From positions 186,001 through 250,000 of the forward strand of contig CAMBLM010000001.1 in assembly GCA_945868475.1 (NCBI GenBank): DNA of 64,000 nucleotides, read 5' to 3'. Source of the stretch: an uncultured Ruminococcus sp. (GTDB lineage Bacteria > Bacillota > Clostridia > Oscillospirales > Ruminococcaceae). Below, piece by piece: positions 9,002 through 17,264 of the stretch. The notes beneath the pieces were generated by a model that saw only the letters and a list, made by a program, of their open reading frames with translations, made no database searches and was not told the origin of the DNA. Position 1 is the stretch's first letter, and each line of letters opens with the position of its first letter. The translations under genes were made by a program, and so were the position numbers.

Positions 9002-9430
9002 ATGTCAACTTATATGCCTAAGGCTAACGAAATCAGCCGTAAGTGGTATGTTATTGATGCAGAGGGCAAATCCCTCGGTCGTGTAGCAGCTGCTGCAGCA
9101 TCAATTCTCAGAGGCAAGAATAAGCCTACTTTCGCACCTCATGCAGACTGCGGAGATAATGTTATCATCATCAACTGCGCAAAGGCAGTTCTCACAGGAA
9201 AGAAGCTTGAACAGAAGACTTTCAAGTGGCACACAGGCTGGATCGGCGGACTCAAGGAAACCAAGTACAGCGATATGATGAAGAATAATCCGGAAAAGGC
9301 AATGACAATTGCTGTAAACGGAATGCTTCCGAACAACACACTCGGCAGAGCAGCACTCACAAGACTCAGAACCTATGCAGGTGCAGAGCACGAGAACGCA
9401 GCTCAGAAGCCTGAAATGATCGAAATATAA
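9002..9430 (+). CDS. rplM: 50S ribosomal protein L13
   Basis: L13 is an early-assembly protein of the large ribosomal subunit. The 142-residue protein starts [23 protein letters not shown] and has the hallmark [31 protein letters not shown] and the late [30 protein letters not shown]. The ATG at 9002 is preferred because AAAAGGAG lies seven bases upstream; the in-frame ATG at 8996 is too close to that site. It is followed by rpsI in the order conserved across bacteria. Confidence 0.98.
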   Translation: MSTYMPKANEISRKWYVIDAEGKSLGRVAAAAASILRGKNKPTFAPHADCGDNVIIINCAKAVLTGKKLEQKTFKWHTGWIGGLKETKYSDMMKNNPEKAMTIAVNGMLPNNTLGRAALTRLRTYAGAEHENAAQKPEMIEI

Positions 9431-9443
9431 GGAGGAAGCCGAA

Positions 9444-9845
9444 ATGTACGAATCTAAACAGCCTTATTTTTATGGCACAGGCAGAAGAAAAAGCTCCGTT
9501 GCAAGAGTAAGAGTTTACGCAGGCAGCGGCAACGTTACTATCAACGGAAGAGATATCGACGACTACTTTGGACTTGAGACACTCAAGCTCCTCGTTAGAC
9601 AGCCTCTTACACTCACAGAAACAGCTGATAAGTTCGACATCGTTTGCACAGTTGCAGGCGGCGGTGTAACAGGTCAGGCAGGCGCTATCCGCCACGGCCT
9701 TTCCAGAGCACTCCTCCAGTACGATGCTGAGCTCCGTCCTGTTCTCAAGAAGGCAGGATTCCTCACTCGTGACCCAAGAATGAAGGAAAGAAAGAAGTAC
9801 GGCTTAAAGGCTGCTCGTCGCGCTCCTCAGTTCTCAAAGAGATAA
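9444..9845 (+). CDS. rpsI: 30S ribosomal protein S9
   Basis: S9 belongs to the head of the small ribosomal subunit, and its C-terminal tail reaches the P-site tRNA. The 133-residue protein has [21 protein letters not shown] near the start, [19 protein letters not shown] in the middle and ends with the basic tail [12 protein letters not shown]; the terminal Ser-Lys-Arg is near universal. AAGGAGG precedes the ATG by nine bases, and the gene is 13 bases after rplM. Confidence 0.98.
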   Translation: MYESKQPYFYGTGRRKSSVARVRVYAGSGNVTINGRDIDDYFGLETLKLLVRQPLTLTETADKFDIVCTVAGGGVTGQAGAIRHGLSRALLQYDAELRPVLKKAGFLTRDPRMKERKKYGLKAARRAPQFSKR

Positions 9846-9920
9846 TTATTGCCCTTACAAACAATATTCCAATATTGTTTGGGGCGAAATTACCGCTTTT
9901 GGTCAGTTAACCAACATCAT

Positions 9921-9951
9921 AACCGCTATGTTCACGCATAGCGGTTATTTT
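9921..9951 (+). terminator. Intrinsic terminator after rplM-rpsI
   Basis: AACCGCTATG, a six-base loop and CATAGCGGTT are followed by ATTTTT. A second perfect inverted repeat (AAACAATATT / AATATTGTTT) lies upstream at 9859-9880 without a T run. Confidence 0.88.
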
Positions 9952-9960
9952 TGTGCTTAA

Positions 9961-10006
9961 TACTAAATACCAATAAAATATAGGAAAAAATCTGTGCCGA
10001 AATCCA
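9961..10006. mobile_element. Truncated MITE-A, copy 2
   Basis: The left end TACTAAATACCAATAAAA and the inner AGGAAAAAATCTG segment match the second subtype of the 100-bp element, preceded by TAA at 9958-9960. The right half is missing; the sequence passes directly into a P-type ATPase fragment at about 10006. This suggests that a deletion started inside the element. Confidence 0.8.
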
Positions 10007-10134
10007 AGGTTTATCCGTATCGTCGTCATCATTCGCTTGGAAAGTGCAAAAAGGTGGGGGAGTTCCTTTACTTCATCATCGACAAGCGCAATGTCAGCCG
10101 CATCAACAGCAATGTCGCTTCCTGCACCGCCCAT
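10000..10134 (-). pseudogene. Fragment of a P-type metal-transporting ATPase
   Basis: About 45 residues on the minus strand, MGGAGSDIAVDAADIALVDD and then EVKELPHLFALSKRMMTTIRINL, match the hinge-region motif (GxGxNDxxAL / MGxxGSDxAxxAADIxL) and following helix of heavy-metal P1B-type ATPases. Nothing upstream (the catalytic DKTG domain) or downstream (last membrane helices) is present. One side ends at a truncated MITE-A, the other at a second gene fragment on the opposite strand. It is a gene remnant and should not be functional. Confidence 0.75.
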
Positions 10135-10420
10135 TGTTTCGCCCGAAGCAGTAATGGTCTGCGGAGGTTTCCGATGCAGCGGAGCGGATTATGCCGAGCT
10201 TATAAATGATTTCGGCATCTCATCTTACGAAATAACAAATTTTGAAACGGTCGCCGAAACGGCACAGCTTGTCCAAGTCCACTATATAGTGAAAACAACT
10301 GCCGATTCACCCGAAACTGCCGACCTTGCAGGAATGTTCCATATCACCTCGACTTGGGCGAAGAAAAACGGCACTTGGAAACTCATCTTCAATATGGATC
10401 AGCGAATTTTTGAAGAATGA
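10135..10420 (+). pseudogene. C-terminal remnant of an NTF2/SnoaL-like (DUF4440-type) protein
   Basis: The plus-strand frame reading VMVCGGFRCSGADYAEL through to STWAKKNGTWKLIFNMDQRI has the pattern of the C-terminal half of NTF2-like fold proteins, where a strand ending in W-x-I/L-x-F closes the cone. No N-terminal half is present, because the sequence upstream is the antisense ATPase fragment. The open frame extends upstream to 10037 only by chance. It ends 16 bases before the GNAT gene. Confidence 0.55.
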
Positions 10421-10436
10421 CAGAAAGGAGCATAAA

Positions 10437-10961
10437 ATGATACTCGAAACAAAACGGCTCATACTCCGTGAGTTTACAGAAAATGATCTCAGCGACCTCT
10501 ATGAAGTCCTGTCCGATTCGGACGTAACAGCGCATTATCCGTATACCTTTGACGAAAAGAGAGTAAAAGGCTGGATAGAGCGCAACATCGAACGCTATAA
10601 TACTGACGGCTTCGGACTTTGGGCGGTCGTGCTGAAAGAAAACGGCAGGATGATAGGGGACCGCGGTATCACGATTCAGAACATCGATGGCGAAAAGCTC
10701 CCCGAAGTCGGATATCATATACATAAAAACTTTCGCAGGAAATGTTATGCCTCGGAAGCCGCCGCAGGCTGTATCGAATACGGCTTTTCAAAGCTTGGCT
10801 TCGATAAAATATATTCCTATATGAAATATACGAATGAGCCGTCCTATCGCACCGCCGAAAAAAACGGCATGAAGTTCGTCAAGCAGTACCCAGATCCCGA
10901 TAATACTTTTACGAAAGTCTATGCGATAAGCAAAGCGGAGTGGGAAAACAGACTTCGCTGA
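10437..10961 (+). CDS. GNAT family N-acetyltransferase (RimJ/RimL type)
   Basis: This 174-residue protein starts MILETKRLILREFTENDLSDLYEVLSD, the characteristic opening of RimJ/RimL-type GNAT enzymes that acetylate protein N-termini or small amines with acetyl-CoA. The acetyl-CoA loop is seen in GYHIHKNFRRKCYASEAAAGCIEYGF, where R/Q-x-x-G/K-x-A is partly changed, and the core ends with NEPSYRTAEKNGMKFV. The ATG at 10437 follows AAAGGAG by six bases; a longer open frame to 10326 has no site. The substrate is unknown. Confidence 0.85.
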   Translation: MILETKRLILREFTENDLSDLYEVLSDSDVTAHYPYTFDEKRVKGWIERNIERYNTDGFGLWAVVLKENGRMIGDRGITIQNIDGEKLPEVGYHIHKNFRRKCYASEAAAGCIEYGFSKLGFDKIYSYMKYTNEPSYRTAEKNGMKFVKQYPDPDNTFTKVYAISKAEWENRLR

Positions 10962-10970
10962 TATAAAAAG

Positions 10971-11008
10971 CCGCCGTTCCCCAATTGCGGAGAACGGCGG
11001 TAATTTTA
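10971..11008. terminator. Bidirectional terminator between convergent genes
   Basis: CCGCCGTTC and GAACGGCGG form the stem, followed by TAATTTTAT on the plus strand and preceded by A residues that give T residues on the minus strand. It serves the GNAT gene and the BspA-like gene ending at 11017. Confidence 0.8.
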
Positions 11009-11016
11009 TGCCGGAA

Positions 11017-12222
11017 TTACTTCTTCTTTGTTGTGATAGCAACAGGATCGGACTTTTCGCCCTCTTTGTATTTGCTGTTTACCTTGTCAAGGGCAGAAAC
11101 CTTGAACTTGTATTTGGTGTTTTTCTTGAGGTCCTTGATAGTGCAGGAATTGCTTGTTACTGTCTTGTACTCTTCATATTTACCTGTCTTGGAGTTGTAC
11201 ATATAAACCTTGTATGCATCAGCACCTGCAACCTTGTCCCATTTAAGAGTGATGCTGTTCTTGGTTTTTGCGGAAGCTCTGATATTTTCAGGGGAAGCAA
11301 GTTCATCGTCTTCCTCAATTACCTTGTAGGAAAGACCGTTGTTCTTAGCGTATGTTAATGCACTTGAACCGGGATAAACATTGACTGTGGTCTTCTTAGG
11401 TGTATACTTCAAAAGGTTGCCGTATAAACCGTACCAGTCAACCTTGTAATACCAGATGCTGTCAGGAGAATTGGTGTAGTAGAAGATATAAACTGATGTT
11501 TTGCCGTCTGCAACTCTTGTTTCTGCTTCTTCATCCAAATCTTCATTTATACGTCCGGAGGAATAACCAATGGCGTTTTTGCCGCGGAATGCTGTTCCCT
11601 TAGGAATAGTAAGACTGGTGAGATTTACACAGTTTGTGAATGCGTTGGAGTAGATCTCTGTGCATCCATCAATATTGATACTTTTAAGATTGAGGCAGTT
11701 GAAAAAAGCTTTTTCGCCGATAAAATAATCAAATTCGTGCTTTCCGATCTTAACGGATTTGAGTGATGAACAGAATTCGAATGCACCTGCACCAATGGCT
11801 TCATCAATGCTGCCCTTTATTTCGACAGTCTGGAGATCTGCACAGTATGCAAATGCATCAATATAGAAATATGCATTTCCTGCTACAGTTACCTTTTTGA
11901 GCTTTGTGCAGCCTTCAAAAGCACTTTCCCAAGCATAAAGGTCACCCTTTGCAGTGATGGATGTGATCTTGTCGTTTCCTTTGAAAGCTTCATCGCTTAC
12001 ATAATTAACATCTGCAGGAATAACGACTTCTCCACCGTTTCCTTTGTAGCCGGAAACATACTTGCCACCATCGGAATCTGTTGAAATGATAAGATCGCTT
12101 GATGCAGCTTCGGCTGTGATAGCAATGCCAAGCTTGTCATTGAACTGCTCGGGAAGAGCTGTGAGCGTACCCAATGAAAGCATAACGGCAAGGGCACACG
12201 AAAGAATTTTTTTGTTTTCCAT
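11017..12222 (-). CDS. Secreted BspA-type leucine-rich repeat protein with fibronectin III domain
   Basis: This 401-residue exported protein has a signal peptide at residues 1-39 (ends near ITAEAAS). Residues about 60-260 are LRR_5/BspA-like repeats with the recurring pattern AFxxCxxLxxVxIxGxVxxI. A C-terminal fibronectin type III domain (about 305-398) contains ITLKWDKVAGADAYKVYMYN, TSNSCTIKDLKKNTKYKFKVSAL and SDPVAITTKKK. There is no sortase or dockerin signal, so it is either released or bound through its basic tail. Related proteins in gut Firmicutes mediate adhesion, which is the most likely but unproven role. The start follows GAGGGAT. Confidence 0.85.
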   Translation of the reverse strand: MENKKILSCALAVMLSLGTLTALPEQFNDKLGIAITAEAASSDLIISTDSDGGKYVSGYKGNGGEVVIPADVNYVSDEAFKGNDKITSITAKGDLYAWESAFEGCTKLKKVTVAGNAYFYIDAFAYCADLQTVEIKGSIDEAIGAGAFEFCSSLKSVKIGKHEFDYFIGEKAFFNCLNLKSINIDGCTEIYSNAFTNCVNLTSLTIPKGTAFRGKNAIGYSSGRINEDLDEEAETRVADGKTSVYIFYYTNSPDSIWYYKVDWYGLYGNLLKYTPKKTTVNVYPGSSALTYAKNNGLSYKVIEEDDELASPENIRASAKTKNSITLKWDKVAGADAYKVYMYNSKTGKYEEYKTVTSNSCTIKDLKKNTKYKFKVSALDKVNSKYKEGEKSDPVAITTKKK

Positions 12223-12367
12223 AATTGATCCCTCTTATATTTATATTTTTGTCATATCGACATGATAATTATATCACTGCTTGTTAATAAAGTCAATGCT
12301 TTTTATTGCACTAAATTGACAAAATATATAGAATTTTCCATTGTCTTTGTGTAAAAATAAATAAAAA

Positions 12368-12398
12368 GCGTTTGCATACTCGAATTGTACGCAAACGC
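12368..12398 (-). terminator. Terminator of the M20 amidohydrolase gene
   Basis: GCGTTTGC(A/G)TAC and its complement form a 12-bp stem with a seven-base loop, followed on the minus strand by TTTTTATTTATTTTT. Confidence 0.85.
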
Positions 12399-12413
12399 CG
12401 TAATAAAATATGG

Positions 12414-13577
12414 TCAGTTTTCTTCCAGCCACCTTACCGCACAGTGGCAAAGCGAAGCCGTGCCTATCGGAAGAACATCTTCGTTGAAGCGAACCTTTGG
12501 ATTATGCGCCGATGCATCACCGCGTTCGTCCTCAAAGCCTGCCGAAAGGTACATGAACGCCGATGGAACAGCCGAAGCTATCACCGCAAAATCCTCCGAA
12601 GCGTTGGCTTTCATATCGGGTATAGGCTTCAGACCGCCAAGCTCGTTCATATAACCGACTGCTTTTTCCGTCAGCTCACGGTCACATATAAGCGGCGGAA
12701 CGTCCGAAAGCTTCGTGACCTGCGCCGTGCCATCGTAAAGCTTGGCTGTCTTTTCCGCAATTTCAGCTATCCGAGCCGAAAGCTTTTCTTTCTGTGCCTT
12801 GTCATTCGTGCGGAGAGTTCCCTCCATAAATGCGGAATCGGGGATAATGTTAGCGGCTTTTCCTCCGTGAAGCTGTCCGATCGTTAAAACGCACACCTTT
12901 TCGGGGTCGGCTTCACGCGCGATAAGAGCCTCCAGAGCAATGTAGATCTGCGCCGCAATGTTGAGCGGATCGACCGTTAAATTCGGATAAGCTCCGTGAC
13001 CGCCTTTGCCCTTAATATCAATGCGGAAACCGTCAACCGAGTTCATCATAACTCCGCCCGCATTGTACATAAACAACCCCGGCAGCATCTTTCCGGGAGC
13101 TACGTGGAAAGCGAGTGCCGCATCAACGTGCGGATCTTCCAGAACGCCATTGACTATCATATCACGGCTGCCCTCAAAGTTTTCCTCCGCAGGCTGAAAC
13201 ATAAGCTTTACCGTGCCTTTGAGCAAATTTTCGTTTTCTTTTAAAAGCTTTGCCGCACCGAGCAGCATTGCAGCATGAAGATCGTGTCCGCAGGCATGAG
13301 CGTGACCGTTGGTGCAGGCAAATTCTTCACCGCTCATCTCCTCCATAGGCAAAGCGTCCATATCCGCACGAAGCAAAAGCACGGGCGAGCCGCTGCCGAT
13401 GAGTGCCGTAACGCCGTGACCGCATTTCTGTGGGGAAAGCCCGTATTCCGTCAGCTTTTTCATTACAAATTCCTGCGCAAGCGGCATTTCAAGTCCGACT
13501 TCGGCGTTCCTGTGAAAGAATCTGCGGTTTTCGGCGATTTCAGCCTTTATCTTTTCGGCTTCTTTGTAAAAATCCAT
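12414..13577 (-). CDS. M20D family metal-dependent amidohydrolase (hippurate hydrolase/N-acyl amino acid deacylase-like)
   Basis: This 387-residue cytoplasmic enzyme should cleave N-acyl amino acids or a related amide. Metal-site motifs are visible: RADMDALPMEE, NGHAHACGHDLHAAMLLG (with the family Cys and His), QPAEENFEGSRDMI and the late ASEDFAVIA. The lid domain starts near GKGGHGAYPNLTVDPL, as in hippurate hydrolase, IAA-amino acid hydrolase and N-acetyldiaminopimelate deacetylase. The exact substrate cannot be told from sequence. The start follows AAAGGAGG. It stands alone, with its own terminator. Confidence 0.87.
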   Translation of the reverse strand: MDFYKEAEKIKAEIAENRRFFHRNAEVGLEMPLAQEFVMKKLTEYGLSPQKCGHGVTALIGSGSPVLLLRADMDALPMEEMSGEEFACTNGHAHACGHDLHAAMLLGAAKLLKENENLLKGTVKLMFQPAEENFEGSRDMIVNGVLEDPHVDAALAFHVAPGKMLPGLFMYNAGGVMMNSVDGFRIDIKGKGGHGAYPNLTVDPLNIAAQIYIALEALIAREADPEKVCVLTIGQLHGGKAANIIPDSAFMEGTLRTNDKAQKEKLSARIAEIAEKTAKLYDGTAQVTKLSDVPPLICDRELTEKAVGYMNELGGLKPIPDMKANASEDFAVIASAVPSAFMYLSAGFEDERGDASAHNPKVRFNEDVLPIGTASLCHCAVRWLEEN

Positions 13578-13717
13578 TGCAATTCCTCCTTTTTTCGGTT
13601 CAAAACAGCTTTTTATAACTTTATTATACCATTATAGATAACAAAATTCAACAACAGATAAATTTTTTACAGCATTTCAACAAGTGAAATAATTTTTATC
13701 AAGCTATTCACAAATTA

Positions 13718-13793
13718 TTGTAGGGGATGGGTTTCTGTCCCACAGTCACAAATACCGTTCAAAAAACGGGACGGGCGACCTGTCCCCTACAGT
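13718..13793. repeat. Short GC-rich palindromic intergenic repeat
   Basis: TGTAGGGGA at the left end and TCCCCTACA at the right end are inverted, and an internal GGGTTTCTGTCCC / GGGACGGG pair gives further folding. It is much more GC-rich than its surroundings. The form is that of dispersed intergenic palindromes common in Clostridia. The rest of 13578-13880 is AT-rich and holds no gene that I can support. Confidence 0.6.
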
Positions 13794-13880
13794 ATTATAT
13801 GGCGATTTGAAATATATTCGCATTAAAAGTTCACTATTTATTTACTCGTTGAAATACCGTTATAAATTTTTCCGAAATAC

Positions 13881-13909
13881 TTGAAAAAAAACGGATAATA
13901 TAGTATAAT
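13881..13909 (+). promoter_or_regulatory. Promoter of the amidase gene
   Basis: TTGAAA (13881-13886), a 17-base spacer and TATAAT (13904-13909) lie about 50 bases before the start codon. Confidence 0.75.
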
Positions 13910-13961
13910 TACTATAAATACACGAATTTATGTTTTTTGATATATATTGAGGAGAATCATC

Positions 13962-16900
13962 TTGAAGAAAATAAGGACGAGAATACTCGGTGCGGCTCTT
14001 GCCGCTGCGCTTGCCTTGACAACAAGCCTCGACCTTTCAGCAGCATTGGGAGGAATAACCGCTTTTGCCGAGGAAAATACAGACGAACCTATCGTCATCG
14101 CTCCGCAGGATGATATAAACCGTGATGAGGAACTTCCTGCGTTTGAAGAGCCTGTTTATACAGCAATGTTCAGCTTTCCTGCCGAAATGAGGGGAGTTTA
14201 TGTCACCCCAACGGTAGATTATGCAGCCGAGGACGGCACCGAAGCTGTAGCAGACGAGGTGGAAACACTGCTCGATAACGCCGAAAGCAACCGCCTTAAT
14301 GCTGTTATCATAAATACAGACTGTAATGGTGAAATGCTTTACAACTGTGACCTCAACGAAACACTTGGAGAGGACGTTATAACCGCACTTGTTGACGGCG
14401 CGCGCGATAGGGGAATGTACGTCTATATGGATTTCAGCATAGACGCTGTACTTACTTCACTCGAAGATATGACCTTGCAGGAGAAGATAGACTTTCTGGC
14501 ACTAAGGGTCCATACCTTTACAGTAAAATATCCCGTTGACGGCATAATCCTTGACGGCTATTATTCATCGAAAACCAATCTCAGCCTGTACGACTATGTT
14601 GAGAATGGCTCGGGGATCGGCTTCGACAACTGGCTTCTCGATAACGGAGCATACGTCTTTGCGCTTGCTTCGGACGCAATAAGAAAAACGAACAACACAG
14701 TTCCCGTAGGCATTTCAATAAATGATGTTTGGGCAAACTATGAGAACAACGAAAAAGGCTCTGCTACATCTGTAAAGTTTGAAGCCTTGACAGATGGATA
14801 TGCCGATACAGTTTCCTATATACAGAAAGGCTATGCCGATTTTATTATGCTCAAAGCCGAAGGTTCACGTTCAAGCAGCAGTGAACCGTTTGGCGAAATA
14901 ACAAAATGGTGGAACGATATTGCCGATGAAGCAGGAATACCGCTTTTCATCCACCATATGAATGAGTATATTTGTACCGATACCGAGGGCTGGGGTTCAC
15001 CCGATGAACTCGTCAAGCAGGTCATTGACGCATCGGAGCTTTCTTCCTACGGCGGAAGTGCCTTTGACTCGCTTTCCGCGCTCGTAACGAACAGCATGGA
15101 GTCAACGACCGCACTCACCAAGCACTATGATGATACTATCGACCTCGAGGGACTTAACAGCGAACTTGAAATGACCCTCCCGAAGAAGACCACGTTCAAG
15201 ACCGAAGAACCGACCGTCATATTTGCAGGTTCGTTCGACCCGAATTTTCCCGTATATTATCAGGGCAAAGAGATCGTCCTCAACGAAGCCGGAAGATTCT
15301 ACTTCACCGAAGACCTTGACGTCGGCGTGAATACATTTAAATTCCAGAATAAAGCCAAGGTCATAACATATAAGATCACCCGAACAGTGAATATCCTCAA
15401 AAGTGTTTCACCGTCCGACGGAACGATGTATGTTGACGGCGAATCGACTATCGCGATAAGTGCCATCGCATATAAAGGTTCGGAGATCACCGCAAAGATC
15501 AACGGCAAAAGCATAACTCTCAAAGAGGTCGAAGACCAGCTTGACGAGCTTGACCCGAACTCATACTATACTAAATATGTCGGCAGATATACCGCTCCGC
15601 AGGGAAAAAAAGGAGAGGAGATACAGCTCGGTTCTATCGAATTCTATGGCGTTTATCATACTAAAACGGGCGATATGACCGAATCGAGAACAGGTTCAGC
15701 GGTTATTGTCAACGCTCTGCCCGAGGTCGCCAACGACTTCACGGGAAGTATTCTTATGGTGAATAACGACAATACTATGGTCTATAATGCCAAGAGTACC
15801 GATACTGCACCGACTCCCGATATGGCACGTCTGCCTGCAGGAACGCTCGACTATATCGTAAATACTGTTACATACAGCGGAACGGATTATTATATCACAA
15901 ATTCGGGCAAGAGAATTCGCACTAACGCGGTTTCCATACTCGAAAACAAACCGCTCGGCACAAATCCTATCTCGGTAAATTCCGTCTATAAGGACGGCAC
16001 AGACACCGTAATAAAGCTGAAAACTTCGGTAAAGATACCGTTCTCCGTAAGCTATAACGGCATAAATTACAACGATGGCGACAACGGTTCATACTATATC
16101 TCATCGTTTGATTCAGACGGAATAACTATAACTTTCAGCTACATCACAAGCATCTCGGCAGGCGATATCACTTTCCCCGAAAGCTCTGTTTTCACCTTGG
16201 GAACATGGTCTGCCGTTGACACGGGCGATATAAAGTCGGCAAAGCTCAGCCTTAAATTCCGTCAAAACGGGATCTATTCGGGAATAAAAGCAACATACGA
16301 CAGCGATGATAATCTCACGCTCCGCTTCAACGGATGCCGAAACAGCCTTAACGGCGCAACTATAGTTATCGACCCGGGACACGGCTATACGGGCGGCAAC
16401 TTTGACCCCGGTGCTATCGGTCATATCAAGGAGCAGGAAGCAAACCTTGCGGTAGCAAAATATCTCGAATCTATCCTTGAAGCCGAGGGAGCGAACGTTG
16501 TAAGACTTAAAACCGAAAGTGAAAACTACGATACCGACCAGCGAGCTTCAATTGCAAGACAGTATTCACCCGACTTGTTTATTGCTGTTCACTGCAATGC
16601 CGCGGCAAACGAAAAAGCAACGGGGGCGGAAGCCTACTACTTTACACCGTTCTCACAGCCGCTCGCGGATGCGGTTTCCGCTTCAATGGGCAGCTACCTC
16701 TATAATAACGTTGATAACGGCGGACTTGGTGACAGAGGGGAGAAGTACAACTATTTCTTCGTTACCCAGCAGCAGGAATTTCCGTCTATCCTTGTGGAGT
16801 GCGGATTCGTTACGAATTATACCGAAGCAATGGCTCTTGCAAATTCAAAGCATCAAAAGGGCATCGCGAACGCTATTGCCGAGGGAATAAAGAAGTATTT

Positions 16901-17090
16901 CGCGAAGTGCAGCTATTCCTGCTTCGGCGAGGGCGTAGGCTCTGTGAGCGGTCAGGAGATACAGCTTCCTGCTGAAAGTTCTCAGCCCGAACAGCCGTCC
17001 GAAACCGAACAGAACGTTGAAACCACAGCTCCTGCCCCTAATGAGGTCTATGACGAAGATGACCCGTATTACCAATATTTCGGTGGATGA
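13962..17090 (+). CDS. Secreted N-acetylmuramoyl-L-alanine amidase with N-terminal GHL10-like barrel
   Basis: This 1042-residue cell-wall enzyme starts at a TTG (MKKIRTRILGAAL) placed seven bases after TTGAGGAGA; the longer frame from 13947 would contain that site. A signal peptide ends near AFAEE. Residues about 65-380 resemble a glycoside-hydrolase-like TIM barrel of the GHL10/DUF187 type (MRGVYVTPTVDY, LNAVIINTDCNGEMLY, PVDGIILDGYYSSKTN). A middle stretch (about 400-790) is Ig/SH3-like. Residues about 795-985 are an Amidase_3 domain with zinc ligands in VIDPGHG, KEQEANLAVAKYL and IAVHCNA, and catalytic Glu in ILVECGFVTN. A Pro/Glu/Thr-rich tail follows. It probably remodels peptidoglycan. 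Confidence 0.88.
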   Translation: MKKIRTRILGAALAAALALTTSLDLSAALGGITAFAEENTDEPIVIAPQDDINRDEELPAFEEPVYTAMFSFPAEMRGVYVTPTVDYAAEDGTEAVADEVETLLDNAESNRLNAVIINTDCNGEMLYNCDLNETLGEDVITALVDGARDRGMYVYMDFSIDAVLTSLEDMTLQEKIDFLALRVHTFTVKYPVDGIILDGYYSSKTNLSLYDYVENGSGIGFDNWLLDNGAYVFALASDAIRKTNNTVPVGISINDVWANYENNEKGSATSVKFEALTDGYADTVSYIQKGYADFIMLKAEGSRSSSSEPFGEITKWWNDIADEAGIPLFIHHMNEYICTDTEGWGSPDELVKQVIDASELSSYGGSAFDSLSALVTNSMESTTALTKHYDDTIDLEGLNSELEMTLPKKTTFKTEEPTVIFAGSFDPNFPVYYQGKEIVLNEAGRFYFTEDLDVGVNTFKFQNKAKVITYKITRTVNILKSVSPSDGTMYVDGESTIAISAIAYKGSEITAKINGKSITLKEVEDQLDELDPNSYYTKYVGRYTAPQGKKGEEIQLGSIEFYGVYHTKTGDMTESRTGSAVIVNALPEVANDFTGSILMVNNDNTMVYNAKSTDTAPTPDMARLPAGTLDYIVNTVTYSGTDYYITNSGKRIRTNAVSILENKPLGTNPISVNSVYKDGTDTVIKLKTSVKIPFSVSYNGINYNDGDNGSYYISSFDSDGITITFSYITSISAGDITFPESSVFTLGTWSAVDTGDIKSAKLSLKFRQNGIYSGIKATYDSDDNLTLRFNGCRNSLNGATIVIDPGHGYTGGNFDPGAIGHIKEQEANLAVAKYLESILEAEGANVVRLKTESENYDTDQRASIARQYSPDLFIAVHCNAAANEKATGAEAYYFTPFSQPLADAVSASMGSYLYNNVDNGGLGDRGEKYNYFFVTQQQEFPSILVECGFVTNYTEAMALANSKHQKGIANAIAEGIKKYFAKCSYSCFGEGVGSVSGQEIQLPAESSQPEQPSETEQNVETTAPAPNEVYDEDDPYYQYFGG

Positions 17091-17153
17091 TAAGTTTGTG
17101 CAAAATAACTATAAATTGACTGTTTTACCTATAATTTTTTGAACCCGGATAGG

Positions 17154-17182
17154 TTGACGAATCACGCTTTTTATGGTAAAAT
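17154..17182 (+). promoter_or_regulatory. Promoter of the alcohol-dehydrogenase-like gene
   Basis: TTGACG, a 17-base spacer and TAAAAT precede a leader of about 75 bases. The leader can form two small hairpins: AAGGG/CCCTT, then GGCTG/CAGCC with an eight-base loop, ending close to the binding site AGAAAGGAC. I do not recognise a riboswitch class. Confidence 0.65.
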
Positions 17183-17264
17183 AATATTGATATATTTTTA
17201 ACAAAGGGTCAAATCCCTTGACAGGCTGATCTTTCGCAGCCGTCAGAAAGGACAGGTCATTCTT

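Noticed and set aside
9859-9880. Perfect inverted repeat AAACAATATT/AATATTGTTT as the rpsI terminator
   Set aside because: It is AT-rich and has no T run after it; the stem at 9921-9951 fits much better.
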